The notes beneath the pieces are model-generated. The model saw only the letters and a program-made list of their open reading frames with translations, was not told the origin of the DNA and did not search any database. Both the position numbers and the translations under genes were made by a program. Below, piece after piece: positions 22,900 through 33,949 of a DNA stretch of 64,000 bases. The stretch is from Neoceratodus forsteri (Eukaryota > Chordata > Ceratodontiformes > Ceratodontidae), in contig CM057452.1 of the NCBI GenBank assembly GCA_016271365.2, forward strand, positions 823,204,001 to 823,268,000, written 5' to 3'. Within the stretch, counting starts at the first letter, position 1; every line of letters starts with the position of its first letter.

Positions 22900-24011
22900 A
22901 GAAACATAGAAACATAGAAAACTGATGGCAGATAAGGACCACTAGCCCCATCTAGTCTTCCCATTTTCTTTACCTCTAACAGCAGCTGGCGACCTTATTT
23001 GGGCATCAGCTTAGCCTATCCTTCACACTTCTAGGGTACCTTTATGTCTATCCCAATCATGCTTGAATCCCTCTACTGTAGTTGCTCCCACCAACTCTTG
23101 GGGCAGGTCATTCCATGTATCCAACACCCTTTCAGTGAAGAGGAACAACTTCCTCATATTTTCCTTATCCTTCCCCCCTCCAGTCTCATATTGTACCCCC
23201 TTGTTCTTATACTTGTTCTCTACTGAAAGATGTCTCCCACTTGCACCTTATTTATGCCTTTAAGATACTTGAAGGTCTCTATCATATCTCCACTTTGTCT
23301 TCGTTCCTCCAGCAAATACATATTGAGGTCCCTTAATCTCTCCTCATATGTCTTGTGATGGAAGCCCTGTACCATCTTAGTTGGCCTTCTCTGAACCACA
23401 GCCACCCTGTCTACATCTTTACAAAGATTTGGCTCCAGAACTGTTCAAGGTATTCCAAATGAGACCTTACCAGCATTCTGTACAGTGGTATCACCACCTC
23501 CCTTCTACTGTTGTGATATCCCTCAGTGCACCCCAGCATGCCATTAATTCTCCCTATAGCTATTGTGCATTGTTTGGCCACTGTTAGGTCATCCAAGATG
23601 ATAATCCCCAAGTATCTTTCTTCCCTAGTGACTTCCAGTAATTGCCCCCCCCCCATCCTATAGCTCTCTGCAGGGGTTCTGCACTCCAGGTGCATGACTT
23701 TGCACTTCTTCCCATCGAATCTCAGTTGCCACACTTTGGACCATTTCTCCAGCTTTTCTAGGTACCTCCTCATTTTCTCCACCCCTTCTGGAGTGTCTAA
23801 CCTACTGCAGATCTTGGTGTCGTCTACTAAGAGGCAACCCTTTCCTTCCAGCCCTTCTGCAACGTCATTAATGAAGACATTGAAAAGGACCGGCCCCAGG
23901 ACTGATCACTGGGGTACCCCACTGGTTACCTTCCTTTCCTCTGACTAGATATAGTTAACCACCACCCTCTGCTTGCTTCCTATCCCCCAGCCAGTCCCTA
24001 ACCCAGTTCCT
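22900..24011 (-). mobile_element. CR1-like LINE 3' part
   Basis: The inverted CR1 tail (GAAACATAGAAACATAG, then TGATGGCAGATAAGGACC) marks the 3' end at 22,900. The minus strand then carries the end of ORF2. Readable pieces include WQLRFDGKKCKVMHLE, EERYLGIIILDDL, EVVIPLYRMLVRSHLEY, KTYEERLRDLNMYLLEERR and GDMIETFKYLKGINK. Upstream are a SGVPQ-like block and LLVDDTKICS, the catalytic DD box with its Phe-Ala changed. Similarity stops at about 24,011 within NWVRDWLGDRKQ. Stops and frame shifts show that it is dead. Confidence 0.85.
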
Positions 24012-24170
24012 GAGATGAAGTTCTCCTTGAAGATGGAGCTCACGGTGGAGAAGTGTGCCATGTCGAAGATGTCCACTGGAGTTTGTGTCTCCACATTGAC
24101 TTGAGAGATCCATGTCAATCAGAATCATGAGGTGGCTTAGTACACTGTAAATAAAGTTGTTCACCCTGTA
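24012..24170 (+). other. Possible terminal-exon-like segment with AATAAA
   Basis: Just beyond the 5' truncation point of the minus-strand CR1, the plus strand has an open run starting PEMKFSLKMELTVEKC and ending in TGA at 24,104. An AATAAA signal lies about 50 bp further on. This resembles the end of a gene or a retrocopy. The only nearby acceptor lies inside CR1 sequence, and I recognise no protein, so it may be chance. Confidence 0.15.
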
Positions 24171-24654
24171 TTTTTATAGTGTATAGTATTATTTTTTTAT
24201 TCATTTGTTAACCAGGTTGGTGCACTGGTCCAAATTCCCTTTTTAGGCATGGCCTGGGCCAAAGACTGGCACAATCAATGGTAAAATACAGTGAACAACA
24301 GCATAAGCAAGTACAGAATCCAGTGAGTCAGGCAACATACAAAGGTGGACAAATTATAATACAAGCACACAGTGCAAGATACAACAAACAAGGTAGGCAT
24401 TTTGCAAGATACATAAATACATAAATACAAGCAAGATATCAATGTTCTGTAACAATAGGTCATGTTACGGTTATGCGAAATGTGCAGCATTATAGTTATG
24501 TGAAATCTGCACACAGCAGTTTCTTGGCTTTCAGAATGAAACTGTCGTATGCTGTCTCTAGAGGTTTCATAATGCTGTTGTACCACAGAAGGGTGGTACA
24601 ACAACATTTTGAAAGGGATGGAATTCTATGCAGAGCTATGCTCTTCTGTACATT
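24171..24654. other. Unassigned; possible LINE 3' UTR fragment
   Basis: The minus strand near 24,260-24,195 reads GGCCCAGGCCATGCC, then GGGAATTTGGACC and ends in TTAACAAATGAATAAA. The style is that of L2-group 3' UTRs, which end with a hairpin and a short AATAAA repeat. No coding part remains, so the assignment is tentative. Confidence 0.3.
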
Positions 24655-25095
24655 GTATATCAGTTCTTGGCAGATAAAGATGTCTTTCCCCACCTAGACA
24701 GCCTGTTTCTCCTACCTGCTGTAATGCAACAGACCCTACTTATTCGCCGGCTTTATTACCACTTCCACTACATCAATGTTCTGTTATGCATATCTTATGC
24801 ATTTATGAATGCCAGTGTAATTTCTGACCCTACCACCTCTGCTTTGAGGATGTCCAGTCCATTCACCACCCTATTAGAGAAGAAGGACATTTACACATTT
24901 TGCCTAGGTCTGCCCTCCCCCAGCTTCATATCATGTCCCCTTGTTCTTGGACACCTTTTAATCTGAGTATGCTTCCTTCTTGAACCTTACTCATATATGT
25001 GAGGTACTGGAAAGTCCCTAACATATCATATTATTATCCCTAGTTATCTCCAGAGTGTGTATAATGAGATACTTTAGTCTCTGGTCATATTTATT
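24655..25095 (-). mobile_element. Old CR1-like 3' fragment
   Basis: The minus strand carries a worn version of the CR1 3' end. A TTGGCAGATAAAGATG segment at 24,669 corresponds to the tail-side TGATGGCAGATAAGGACC. The antisense of the C-terminal ORF2 region follows (CCATTCACCACCCTA, CATGTCCCCTTGTTCTTGG, ATATGTGAGGTACTGG). It is more diverged than the neighbouring copies. Confidence 0.55.
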
Positions 25096-25555
25096 TTATA
25101 ATAACTGGTCATCATTTTTTTACAGAAGCTGACCGAGTTATAATTAGCCATTATAACCCATGGGTTATAATGGTGAGCACAAGCTGAGCCACTCAAAAAA
25201 CAGCCACTCCCTGATTGGCTGTTGCTCTACTACTGTGAGGGGTAAACAGTTTCAGAAACATGGTGGTTCCTTATCCCACGTACCGAGGAGCTGCCAGACT
25301 GAGAGTCATCATCAGTTTCTCTTTTTTTTCCACCAGCTAAACATCTACAAACAAAAAAATCTATCTGGTTGATTCTGTCATTCAGAACCCGCAGCAGACA
25401 ACAACTACCATAGGGAACCGGAAACGGCCCAGAGGCCAAAGTGCCTGAGGTAAGCCCGATTCTGATCTAAATGTTCAGCTATGCAAGTCTGCAAGTGAAA
25501 AATAAATGCCAGATGAAATGAAAAAGCTCTACAAAATAAAAGGAGACAAAGATAG

Positions 25556-25557
<2 letters not shown>
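25096..25557. other. Palindrome plus a copy of the 18S-like motif
   Basis: A perfect 26-bp palindrome lies at 25,148-25,173 (half-site CCATTATAACCCA). Further on, 25,362-25,380 reads TATCTGGTTGATTCTGTCA, followed by TTCAGAACC. This resembles the left end of the foldback at 62,241, both in the 18S-like motif and in the next 10 bases. The region may be half of a related foldback. Confidence 0.45.

Positions 25558-25603
<46 letters not shown>
25558..25603. repeat. (TG)23 microsatellite
   Basis: An uninterrupted TG dinucleotide run of about 46 bp. It is likely polymorphic. Confidence 0.95.
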
Positions 25604-25606
<3 letters not shown>

Positions 25607-25675
25607 TTAATTAGCAGGTGTGGTGTTAATGGGCCTTCCTACCTAACAGCCATGGTGACATGTTAATGCTGCTAG

Positions 25676-26392
25676 GCATAGAAACATGGAATTTGATGGC
25701 AGATAAGGACAGCTTGGCCAATCAAGCCATCCCATTTCTCCCTACCTACAATATTATAACAAACCATGTCTGATCTACAGCTCTTTCTCCCTCCCCCTTC
25801 CTTTCCACTATGATTCTTTGGTGCGTATCTCATGCATTCTTTAACCCCACCACTGTTTTTGCCACCAACTCCACTGGAAGGCTTTTCCATGAATCCACCA
25901 CTCTTTCTGTGAAGAAGCACTTCCTCACATCTCTCCTGACTCTACCCCCTCCAACTTCATAGCATGTCCCCTTTTTCTTGAGCACATTTTCTCCTGAAAA
26001 ATACTCCCCTGCTGTACCTTATTTACCCCTGTGAGGTATTTAAAGTTCTCTATCATGTCTCCCATCTCCCTCCAATGTTCCAGGCTGTAAATATTGAGGT
26101 CCTTTAGTCTCTCCTCATAGGACTTTTGATGCAGACCCTGCCCCCATTTTAGTTGCATTCCTGTGGACCACCTCCACTCTGTCTATGTCCTTCTGCTGGA
26201 GATGTGATTTCCAGAACTAGACACAATACTCTAGATGGGGTCTTACCAGTGGTCTGTACAGAGGCAACACCACCTCCCTCTTTCTGCTGGTCATACACCT
26301 CCCTATGCACCCCAGCATCCCATTTGCCCTTTCTACTGCCTTGTCACACTGCCTGGTCACCTTTAGGTCATCTGATATGATTACCTACAGGT
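25676..26392 (-). mobile_element. CR1-like 3' fragment
   Basis: It begins with the inverted tail (CATAGAAACATGG, then TTGATGGCAGATAAGGAC). On the minus strand it carries the C-terminal ORF2 region: KSYEERLKDLNIYSLE, GDMIENFKYLTGVNKVQ and SIFQEKM. It is cut off at 26,392, where the tail of the next CR1 copy begins four bases later. Confidence 0.85.
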
Positions 26393-26395
26393 CTA

Positions 26396-27840
26396 CATAG
26401 AAACAGAGAAACATAAAAGTTGACAGCAGATAAGGACCACAAGGCCCATCCAGTCATTTTTTCTACCTTATGAATGTGTCATAGGTCTTTACTATGTCAA
26501 TGGCCTATTTTTTCATACTCAGCTGTATTGCTTCCTTATGCCTATCCTATGCCGGTTTGAAGCCCTGCACTGTATTCATATCCACCACTTCCCGAGGTAG
26601 GCCATTCCATGCATCCACCACCCTTTCTGTGAAAAATAACTTCCTCACATTACCCCTTAATTGGCCTCCCTCTAATCTCATGCTGTGTCCTCTTGTCCTG
26701 CTATTTTTGTGATATTGAAACATGTTAGACTCTTTCACCTTGTTAATGCCTTTAAGATATTTGAATGTTTCGATCATATCACCTCTCTCCCTCCTTTGCT
26801 TTAGGGTATACATATTGAGCTCCATTAATCTGTCCTCATATGTTTTCTGATGCAGTCCCTGCACCATTTTAGTTGCCCTTCTCTGGACTACCTCCATTTT
26901 GCTAATGTTCTTGTGCAGGTGTGGCCTCCAGCACTGCACATAGTACTCCAGATGGGGCCTAACCAATGTCTTGTAAAGAGGGATTATGTACTACCTCTTA
27001 CGACTTGTGATACCCTTACACCCCAACATCCCTCTAGCCTTATCTACTGCTTTAGTGGTCTGCTTGGATGATTTCAGGTCATCTGTGATGATGATGCCCA
27101 AATCTCTTTCTTCCCTTGTGTTTGCCAGCAGCTCCCCTCCCAACCAAAAGGTAGCTTCAGGGTTTCTCTTCCCTATGTTCATGATCTTGCAATTATTTGC
27201 ATTAAACCCCAGTTGCCACTCTTCAGACCATTTTGCCAGTTTTTTCCAGATTGCTTCTCATTCTGCCCACCCCATCTGGATCATCTACTCTGTTGCAGAT
27301 CTTGGTGTAATCTGCAAACAGGCAAACCTTATCCTCTAGTCCATCTGCAATGTCGCTGATGAAGACATTGAAGAGGACTGGCCCCAGGACTGATCCCTGA
27401 GGTACCCCACTTGTGCCTTGCATCTCTTGTGACTCTATACTCTTTACCACCACTCTCTGTTTTCTGTCTTCCAACCAGTTTACCACACAGTTGGCCAACC
27501 TCTGACCCACCCTGAGCCTTCCCAGCTTATTAATCAATGTTCTATGTGGAACAGTATTGAAAACTTTGCTGAAGGCGAGGTAGGCAACATCAACCCCTTG
27601 GTCCACCACTCTGGTTACCCAATCAAAGACATTTATGAGATTAGTTTGACAGGACCTTCCTGTTGTAAACCCATGCTGTCTTGGATCCTGTTCTCCTATG
27701 GATTCCAGGTGTTGCACTGTCCTTTCCTTAAGGAGTGCCTCCATAATCTTGCCCACTAATGAGGTAAGACTGACTGGTCTGTAGTTCCCTGCCTCCTCCC
27801 TATTTCTTGCTTGGTGATCACCAATATCACACCACCTGTT
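26396..27840 (-). mobile_element. CR1-like LINE, 3' half with long ORF
   Basis: The inverted tail at 26,396 (CATAGAAACAGAGAAACAT, then GACAGCAGATAAGGACC) is followed on the minus strand by ORF2. A 243-codon open piece (27,954-27,223) contains AGNYRPVSLTSLVGKIMEAL, TGRSCQTNLINVFDWVTRVV, LAFSKVFNTVPHRTLINKLG, a GVPQGSVLGPVLFNVF block and LFADYTKICN. The second catalytic Asp is replaced by Tyr. The C-terminal pieces VRPHLEY, RRATKMVQGLHQK and GDMIETFKYLKGINK follow downstream. Similarity to CR1 ends near 27,840. It belongs with the copies at 29.1 kb and 63.6 kb by sequence. Confidence 0.85.
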
Positions 27841-29085
27841 TTGTACTCCACCCTTGGGTTTCTGTGCCCTAAGCACATCTGTTTGCAGCCAGAGTCTGAG
27901 CGGTCCCATTTTGCCAGCTTCAGGGATACTCAGTGAAGACAGAGGGTAGCCCAATTTTACAGCACCTGGCTTTAGCAGCTTTCAGGACATGAACCCTGTT
28001 CCTCAGTCTGAGTTATATTCTTGGTTAGTGGAGGCTCGGGGAGCCAGTGATCGGGACACGGGACCAAGTATTAAAGTATTAAGTATTAAAAGCCAGCATC
28101 ATTCACAAGTGTGAATGTGAATGGCAATTTTACCTACATTATTGTCAGTGAGATTATGTAAGCTGTTATATTAACTCATTGCATTTTATCATTATACCAA
28201 TATTGTAGATGCTCATTGGTCATTTTTCAGAGCCATGAACACTGATGAACTTATAGTTAAAACTACACCTCCACTACTTTAAACTGTGCTGTTTTCACTG
28301 TCTAAGGGTATAATTTCAAAAATACATTTTCTTATGTTTTCTAATTATAGACTATTTAAAACATTTGTCCATATATTGTTTAATTTACAGTTCTTTTGCT
28401 TGTGTTATAATTCTTGTTTCTTTTTATATGTTTAAAATGGGTAAGTTAGTACAATATTTATTTTGTTTGTTTACTCATTCGTTATTGTTAGACATTAGTT
28501 TTTATAGTTTTGTTTCACCCATTCATTGCGAGGTAAATGGCTATGATGGCCTGGAGAAAGGCTTTGTCTTCTCCAACCTACTAATACAGTCTTCTCATTT
28601 TCTATAAAAAAAATAAAGTTCTGTTAGGGTATCTCTCAAGTCAGGCTGTTTTAGATTTGGGGCATGGTTTGATCTCTAAAATAAATTAAGTTAAATTGTT
28701 CAGGATCAGAATTGGCTTCTTTTATTAAACCTTCTTTACATGGCTACTTCATTTAATGTCTGGGGATAGTGAGATTAATCCAGGTCCCCATGTTAAAGAG
28801 TCAACCTTCTGAAAGAATTTCAGTTTGCCAGCCTCTGGAGAGAGGCAGTTTTTAACCTGTATCTACAGCAGGGTAGCATTTTAAAAAAGGCATGATTTAT
28901 AATTTGAAGGAGAAAGACTGAGGTAAGTGTATCCTGTCCTCACCTGTAAACCAAGTCACTCTCCAACTATTTGAAAGGCATTGTGTGACACAGGAGGGCA
29001 GTCCTAGCCTCCTGATATACCAATATACATTAAGTGGAAATAGAGCCCTTGGGGAGTGAACCAACAATTCAATAGTTGGCCACTG
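27841..29085. other. No recognisable gene
   Basis: Over 1.2 kb of AT-rich non-coding sequence lies between two CR1 fragments. No frame or repeat family was recognised. Confidence 0.4.
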
Positions 29086-29089
29086 ATGT

Positions 29090-29756
29090 CAAATCCACCT
29101 GCATCATCATCATAGATGACCTTAAATCATCCAAGCAGACTACTAAAGTAGTAGGTGTGGCTAGAGGAATGTTGGGGTGTATTAGCAGGGGCATCACAAG
29201 TTGTAAGAGGGAGGTAATAATCCCGCTTTACAAGACACTGGTTAGGCCCCATCTGGAGTACTGTGTGCAGTACTGTAGGCTACATCTGCTCAAGGACATT
29301 AACAAAATGGAGGCAGTCCAAAGAAAGGCAACCAAAATTGTGCAGGGACTGCATCAAAAAAAATATGAGGACAGATTAATGGAGCTCAATGTGTATACCC
29401 TAGAGCAAAGAAGGAGAGAGCTGATATGATCGAACTATTCAAATATCTTAAGGGCATTAACAAGGTGAAAACTCTAACATGTTTTAATCTAAGAAAAATA
29501 GCAGGACAAGAAGACACAGCATGAGATTAGAGGGAGGTTGATTAAAAGGTAATGTGAGGAAGTTCTTTTTCTCAGAAAGGATGGGGATGCATGGAACGGC
29601 GAACCTCAGGAAGTGGTGAATATGAATACAGTGCAGGGCTTCAAACAGGCATTGTATAGACATAAGGGAGTCATACAGATGAGTATGAATAAATATGACA
29701 GACTGGATGGGCCTTGCAGTCCTTATCTGCTGACAACTTCTATGTTTCTATGTTTC
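29090..29756 (+). mobile_element. CR1-like 3' fragment
   Basis: The plus strand encodes the late RT-to-C-terminal region: IIIDDLKSSKQTTKVVG, RGMLGCISRGI, LYKTLVRPHLEYCVQY, NKMEAVQRKATKIVQGLHQK and LNVYTLEQRRREL. After a frameshift it continues to the tail CTTCTATGTTTCTATGTTTC at 29,739. It is 5'-truncated at about 29,090. Confidence 0.85.
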
Positions 29757-30049
29757 TGTGCTAGGTAGTGTTTATTATTTTTCTGCAGTTGTAAGGCACT
29801 TTTATTCCTGTTGGCAGAATCACTGTACCAGAAGCAAGAAGTGGCAGTACTTCCAGTTACAGTGCTATATCTTGACCCCACTAGCGAGCAAGGTGAGCAT
29901 GCATGGAGTCACGAGTGGAGATGTGCCCAGAGAAAGCACATCTGTGCATGTCTGCTGTGTCCACTTGGGATAATGGAGACAAGTACACAGCACTCTAATC
30001 CAAGTAACTTACAAACCTTACAGAAATAATTTTATGAAATGTTTTCATG

Positions 30050-30235
30050 CTGCACACATAAAACTACCCAAGCGATATGCATGCTGCAAGTATGGTTTAA
30101 ATGTTAAATTGGAAACGAGTGCATGCTTATGGCATGTGTGCATCAAGCAAGTATGAAAGCCATGATTTCTATGTTAAACTGGGAAAGACTACATGCATGT
30201 GGTATGCATGCAAAAAGCAAGTGGCCACTGACAAC
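30050..30235. repeat. Degenerate ~72-bp tandem repeat
   Basis: A unit with GCAAGTATG, ATGTTAAAYTGGRAA and ATGCATGTGGYATGCATGCA recurs near 30,085 and 30,157, with a partial third copy. Non-coding. It resembles in style the CATGCA-rich tandem at 39,690. Confidence 0.5.
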
Positions 30236-30239
30236 TGCA

Positions 30240-30385
30240 CCAGTAAAAGTTAAGTGACTTGCTCAGGATCACACTATACACAGGTGGGGGGTTATTGAGA
30301 TTCAAACCCAGGTTGTCATACCTCCAAGTCTCCTAGCTCGCAGTTTAGTGCCTTTAACCATTAAGCCATGCTGTCTGCACACATG
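30240..30385 (-). mobile_element. MIR-like tRNA-derived SINE
   Basis: Read on the minus strand, it begins AGCATGGCTTAATGGTTAAA (tRNA-like A box). It has a B box GGTTTGAATCTC and continues into a core with TGTGATCCTGAGCAAGTCAC, which matches the CORE domain of MIR-type SINEs. The 3' LINE-like tail is missing. Confidence 0.7.
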
Positions 30386-30654
30386 TGGCTCACTTGTAGT
30401 TCAATACATACTGTATCTGACTACATCTGCATGCATGTGCCATGCTTGTAGCCGCTGTTATGCTCTTCAGGTTTCTTCTCTTACTCATCTCAGTTTCACA
30501 GTTGAACTGTAGTGCACATACCGGTGGAAAAACATGTGGTTTTTCCACCCCAATACACAAACTTACCCAGAAAACCTAACCTGTTTTCTCTACATAGTTT
30601 TAAATGCTTCCACTCAAACAGACTTTAAGGTGCAAACACAAAAGTAGCAATAAC

Positions 30655-30690
30655 GTGACACACACTCACACACACACACCCACACCCAAA
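30655..30690. repeat. (CA)n microsatellite
   Basis: An interrupted CACACA tract. Confidence 0.8.
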
Positions 30691-30829
30691 TGGCCACTTC
30701 CCCCCCATGCATACACATTGTAGTGGGTATGGCCTTGATGCTACAGACAACCCACCGAGTATAGATATAAGTAAAAAGTCTCTTACTTGAGTACTAGGGA
30801 GCCAGAGGCAGGAGTCTTTAAGAGATGAT

Positions 30830-31045
30830 GCTGGCAGTATAGCCTAGAGGTTAGAGGAATGAGGTGTGAATGAGCTTGATACATCCAGCAGACCAGAACT
30901 GAGTTTGATTCTCACACCCTCCACTTGCATATTGTGTGACTCTGAGCAAGCCACTTAACTGCCTAGTGCTCCCAGGTCGCCCCTGAAAACAGGCACTTGT
31001 GCCTAGTGGGCCTTACCCAGTTACCAGAGACTAAAATAAAAAAAT
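30830..31045 (+). mobile_element. MIR-like/CORE SINE, near full length
   Basis: The head GGCAGTATAGCCTAGAGG contains an A box, and GAGTTTGATTCTC serves as the B box. The CORE-like segment TGTGTGACTCTGAGCAAGCC and ACTTAACTGCC follow. The 3' part then runs to ACCAGAGACTAAAA and an A-rich tail with AATAAATAAAA. The order head, core, tail is complete, so this is a good example of the local SINE family. RNA polymerase III would have transcribed it. Confidence 0.75.
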
Positions 31046-31069
31046 AAATAAAATGATGTCCATAGGTAA

Positions 31070-31300
31070 GAGTGCTGGGGCATACCCACCTGAAATGAAT
31101 GGAGTTAGTTTTTATTACTATTTTATACATTATGATGGTGAGTTGGAGTATAATGAAGGCCACTGTTCTACTAATAAGGACATTGTTAGTCAGGCGGTGG
31201 CCTTCATTAATCCCCAACTCTCCATTAATAATGTATAAAATAGTAATTAAAACAAATACCCCCATTCATTTCAAAGGTGCACACCCCTGCAGTCTCCTTT
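31070..31300. repeat. Foldback element, ~105-bp arms
   Basis: The left arm (about 31,072-31,175) and the right arm (about 31,193-31,300) are inverted copies. They share GAAATGAATGG, TTACTATTTTATACATTAT, GAGTTGG and ATGAAGGCCAC. The loop is about 20 bp. The outer right end reads CACCCCTG, hAT-like when inverted, but the left end is degenerate and no 8-bp duplication was found. It sits directly after the SINE. Confidence 0.7.
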
Positions 31301-32099
31301 GCCCTTTGTCATAATGTGCCTGAGTGTTGGGATGTGGAAGTCAGCTTGGGAGAGATAAGCCTGACTATAACAGGGATCTAATAGTCTGTGCATACCATAC
31401 CACTCAACTGTCTGTGTCTGTAAGGGGATGCTCTATAATGTCTTTAACATGTCTAAAAGGCACAACTTATTTGTTCTGACTGAAAAGTGATATGCAAATC
31501 AGGAAAAATTAAACTGCAAAAGATTCATCTGTATATACCCCGGAGTAGTGCATTAGATTTGGGCTTAAACCCACCAAGTTACTAACCAATTTTTTACTGG
31601 TAGAAATTATGCTCCCCCTTCCCCCAAAAAAGAACATAGAAACATAGAATTTGATGGCAGATAAGGACCACTTGGCACACCTAGTCTGCCCATTTCCCTA
31701 CCTGATGGATAAGCTGCAGACTGTAGTTAATCAACAGCTTACTTCCTCCTACCCCCCACTAGAATTGCCTTATGTCTGTCCCATGCATTCTTGAATTCCC
31801 CAACTGTTCCTGACTCCACAACCTCCTCAGGAAGTCTGTTCCATGCATCCATAACCATATCTGTGAAAAATACTTTCTAACATTACCTCTGAGCCGTCCC
31901 CTCTCTATCTTCAAATTGTGCCCCCTTGTTCTTGCACATCTCTTTTTCTGAAAGATGCTACCTTCTTGTACTTTGTTATTTCCCTTGAGATATTTGAAAG
32001 TTTCTATCATGTCCCCCCTCTCCCTCCTTTCCTCAAGGGTATACATATTAAGCTGCTTTAGTCTCTCCTCGTATGTCTTCTGGGACAGACTTTGCACCA

Positions 32100-33800
32100 T
32101 TTTGATTGCCCTCCTCTGAACAGCCTCCACTCTGTCTATGTCTTTGTGGAGATGGGGTCTCTGGAATTGCACGCAGTACTACAGATGGGGTCTCACCAAC
32201 TGTCTGTACAGAGGGATAACAGCTTTCTGTTTTCTACTGTTACTGCCTCTTCCTATGCATCCCAAAATCCCCCAGCCCTCCTTACTGCCTTCTCACATTG
32301 CTTGCCCACCTTTAGGTCATCTGATATAATTACTCCTAGGTCTCTTTCAATTTTTGTTGTTATTATCTCACCCTCCCTTGTGTTCTCTTCCTCTGGGTTT
32401 TTGTTTCCCAGATGCGTTACCTTGCACTTCTTTGCATTGAATCTGAGCTGCCATATATTTGACCACTTCTCCAACCTTGCCAAGTCCCATTTTCATCCTT
32501 TCCATCCCACCTTGTGTATCAACCCTGTTGCAGATCTTTGTGTAATCTGCAAAGAGACATACTTTTCCTTCCAGGTGCTCTCCAATGTCACTTATAAAGA
32601 CATTAAAGAGGACTGGTCCCAGTACCAAACCCTGCAGTACCCCACTAGTTAGTCTCCTTTCTTCACTGTGGACTCCATTTACTATTACCCTTTGAGTCCT
32701 GTTGTCCAGCCAGTTTTTTATCCAGGCTACCACCTTGGGATCCACTCCAAGGCTAGCTAATTTGTATATTAATCTTTTGTGTGAGGCTGTGTCAAATGCC
32801 TTGCTAAAATCTAGGCAGACCATATCCACAGCCCCTTCCTGGTCTACTACTTTGGTCACCCACTCAAAGAAAGCTATTAAGTTCATCTGACATGACCTTC
32901 CTGCTGTGAAACCATGCTGCCTTGGGTCCTGTGCCCCACCTGGCCTCTAGGTACTCAACAGCTCTTTCCTTCAGAAGTGATTCCATCATTTTCCCTACCA
33001 CTGAGTTCAAACTAACTGGTCTGTAGTTTCTTGCCTCTGCCCTGTGCCTACTTTTGTGAAGTGGAATCACATCTACCCTCCTCCAGTCTTCAGGTACCAC
33101 CCCATCCTCCCATGATTTGTTAAAGAGAGTAGTCAGTGGCATTACTAGATCTACCCTTAGTTCTTTTAGAATTCTTGGGTGAATTCCATCAGGGCCCATT
33201 GCTTTATCCACCCTCAGTTTCAAGAGTTCTTTCAAAACCCTTTCTTCTGTGAATGGACTGGTATCGACCCCCCCCTCCCCATTCAGAGTGTTTCTCTTGT
33301 TTGGTTTAGGTACCTCCTCCTCCTCTTCCGTTGTGAATACTGAGCAAAAATATTTGTTCAATATCCCTGCTTTTTCACTGTCACCCTCTGCCCAGATTCC
33401 CTCCCCTTTATTAAGTCTCTGTATCCCTCCCTTGGTCTTTCTTCACTCCCTAATGTACCTATAAAAGGTTGTTTCCCCCTTCTTAACAGAGATGGCTATC
33501 TTTTCCTCAGTTTGTGCCTTTGCTATTCTGACTGCCTTCCCTGCCTCCTTCTGCTTTCACTGATAAAGTTCTCTGTTCTGCTTCTTCTGAATTTCCTTAT
33601 ATTTCCTGAATGCTATCCTTTTCTCCTTAACCTTCCCTTCCACCTCTTTTGAGAGCAATAGTGTTTTATTCCTTTGTTTTGTTTTGTCGATTTGCTTCAC
33701 ACAAAGGCTTGTTGCCTCTGTGATGGCTGTTTTGATTATTCCCCATTGTTCCTGCACCCCCCTTCTTGCCCGTTTGCTAGTGCTTTTCTGAGTCACTCTC
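32100..33800 (-). pseudogene. CR1 ORF2 RT domain, FADY variant
   Basis: The minus strand encodes a linker (KVKEKRIAFRKYKEIQKK), NKYFCSVFTTEEEEEVPK, LRVDKAMGPDGIHPRILKEL, EARNYRPVSLNSVVGKMMES, then VCLDFSKAFDTASHKRLIYK, SGVLQGLVLGPVLFNVFISD and LFADYTKICNRVD. The second Asp of the FADD box is Tyr (codon at 32,542-32,544). The C-terminal region follows with KTYEERLKQLNMYTLEERR and GDMIETFKYLKGNNK. Open pieces are 33,361-32,864 and 32,886-32,368, with a frameshift between them near 32,875. Family RT normally needs both Asp residues for metal-dependent catalysis. Confidence 0.85.
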
Positions 33801-33949
33801 TCATGTTCCCAAAGTCAGCCCTCCTAAAGTCCAATACTCTTTTTTTTGTTTGGCTTGACTCTATGACTGTATTTATTGTGAACCACACTGTTTGGTGGTC
33901 ACTTGTTCCCTGATGGCTACCCCCTTCTAAATCTGAGATCCTTTCTCCT

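Noticed and set aside
32092..32652. 186-codon plus-strand ORF
   Set aside because: Shadow of the minus-strand CR1 ORF2.
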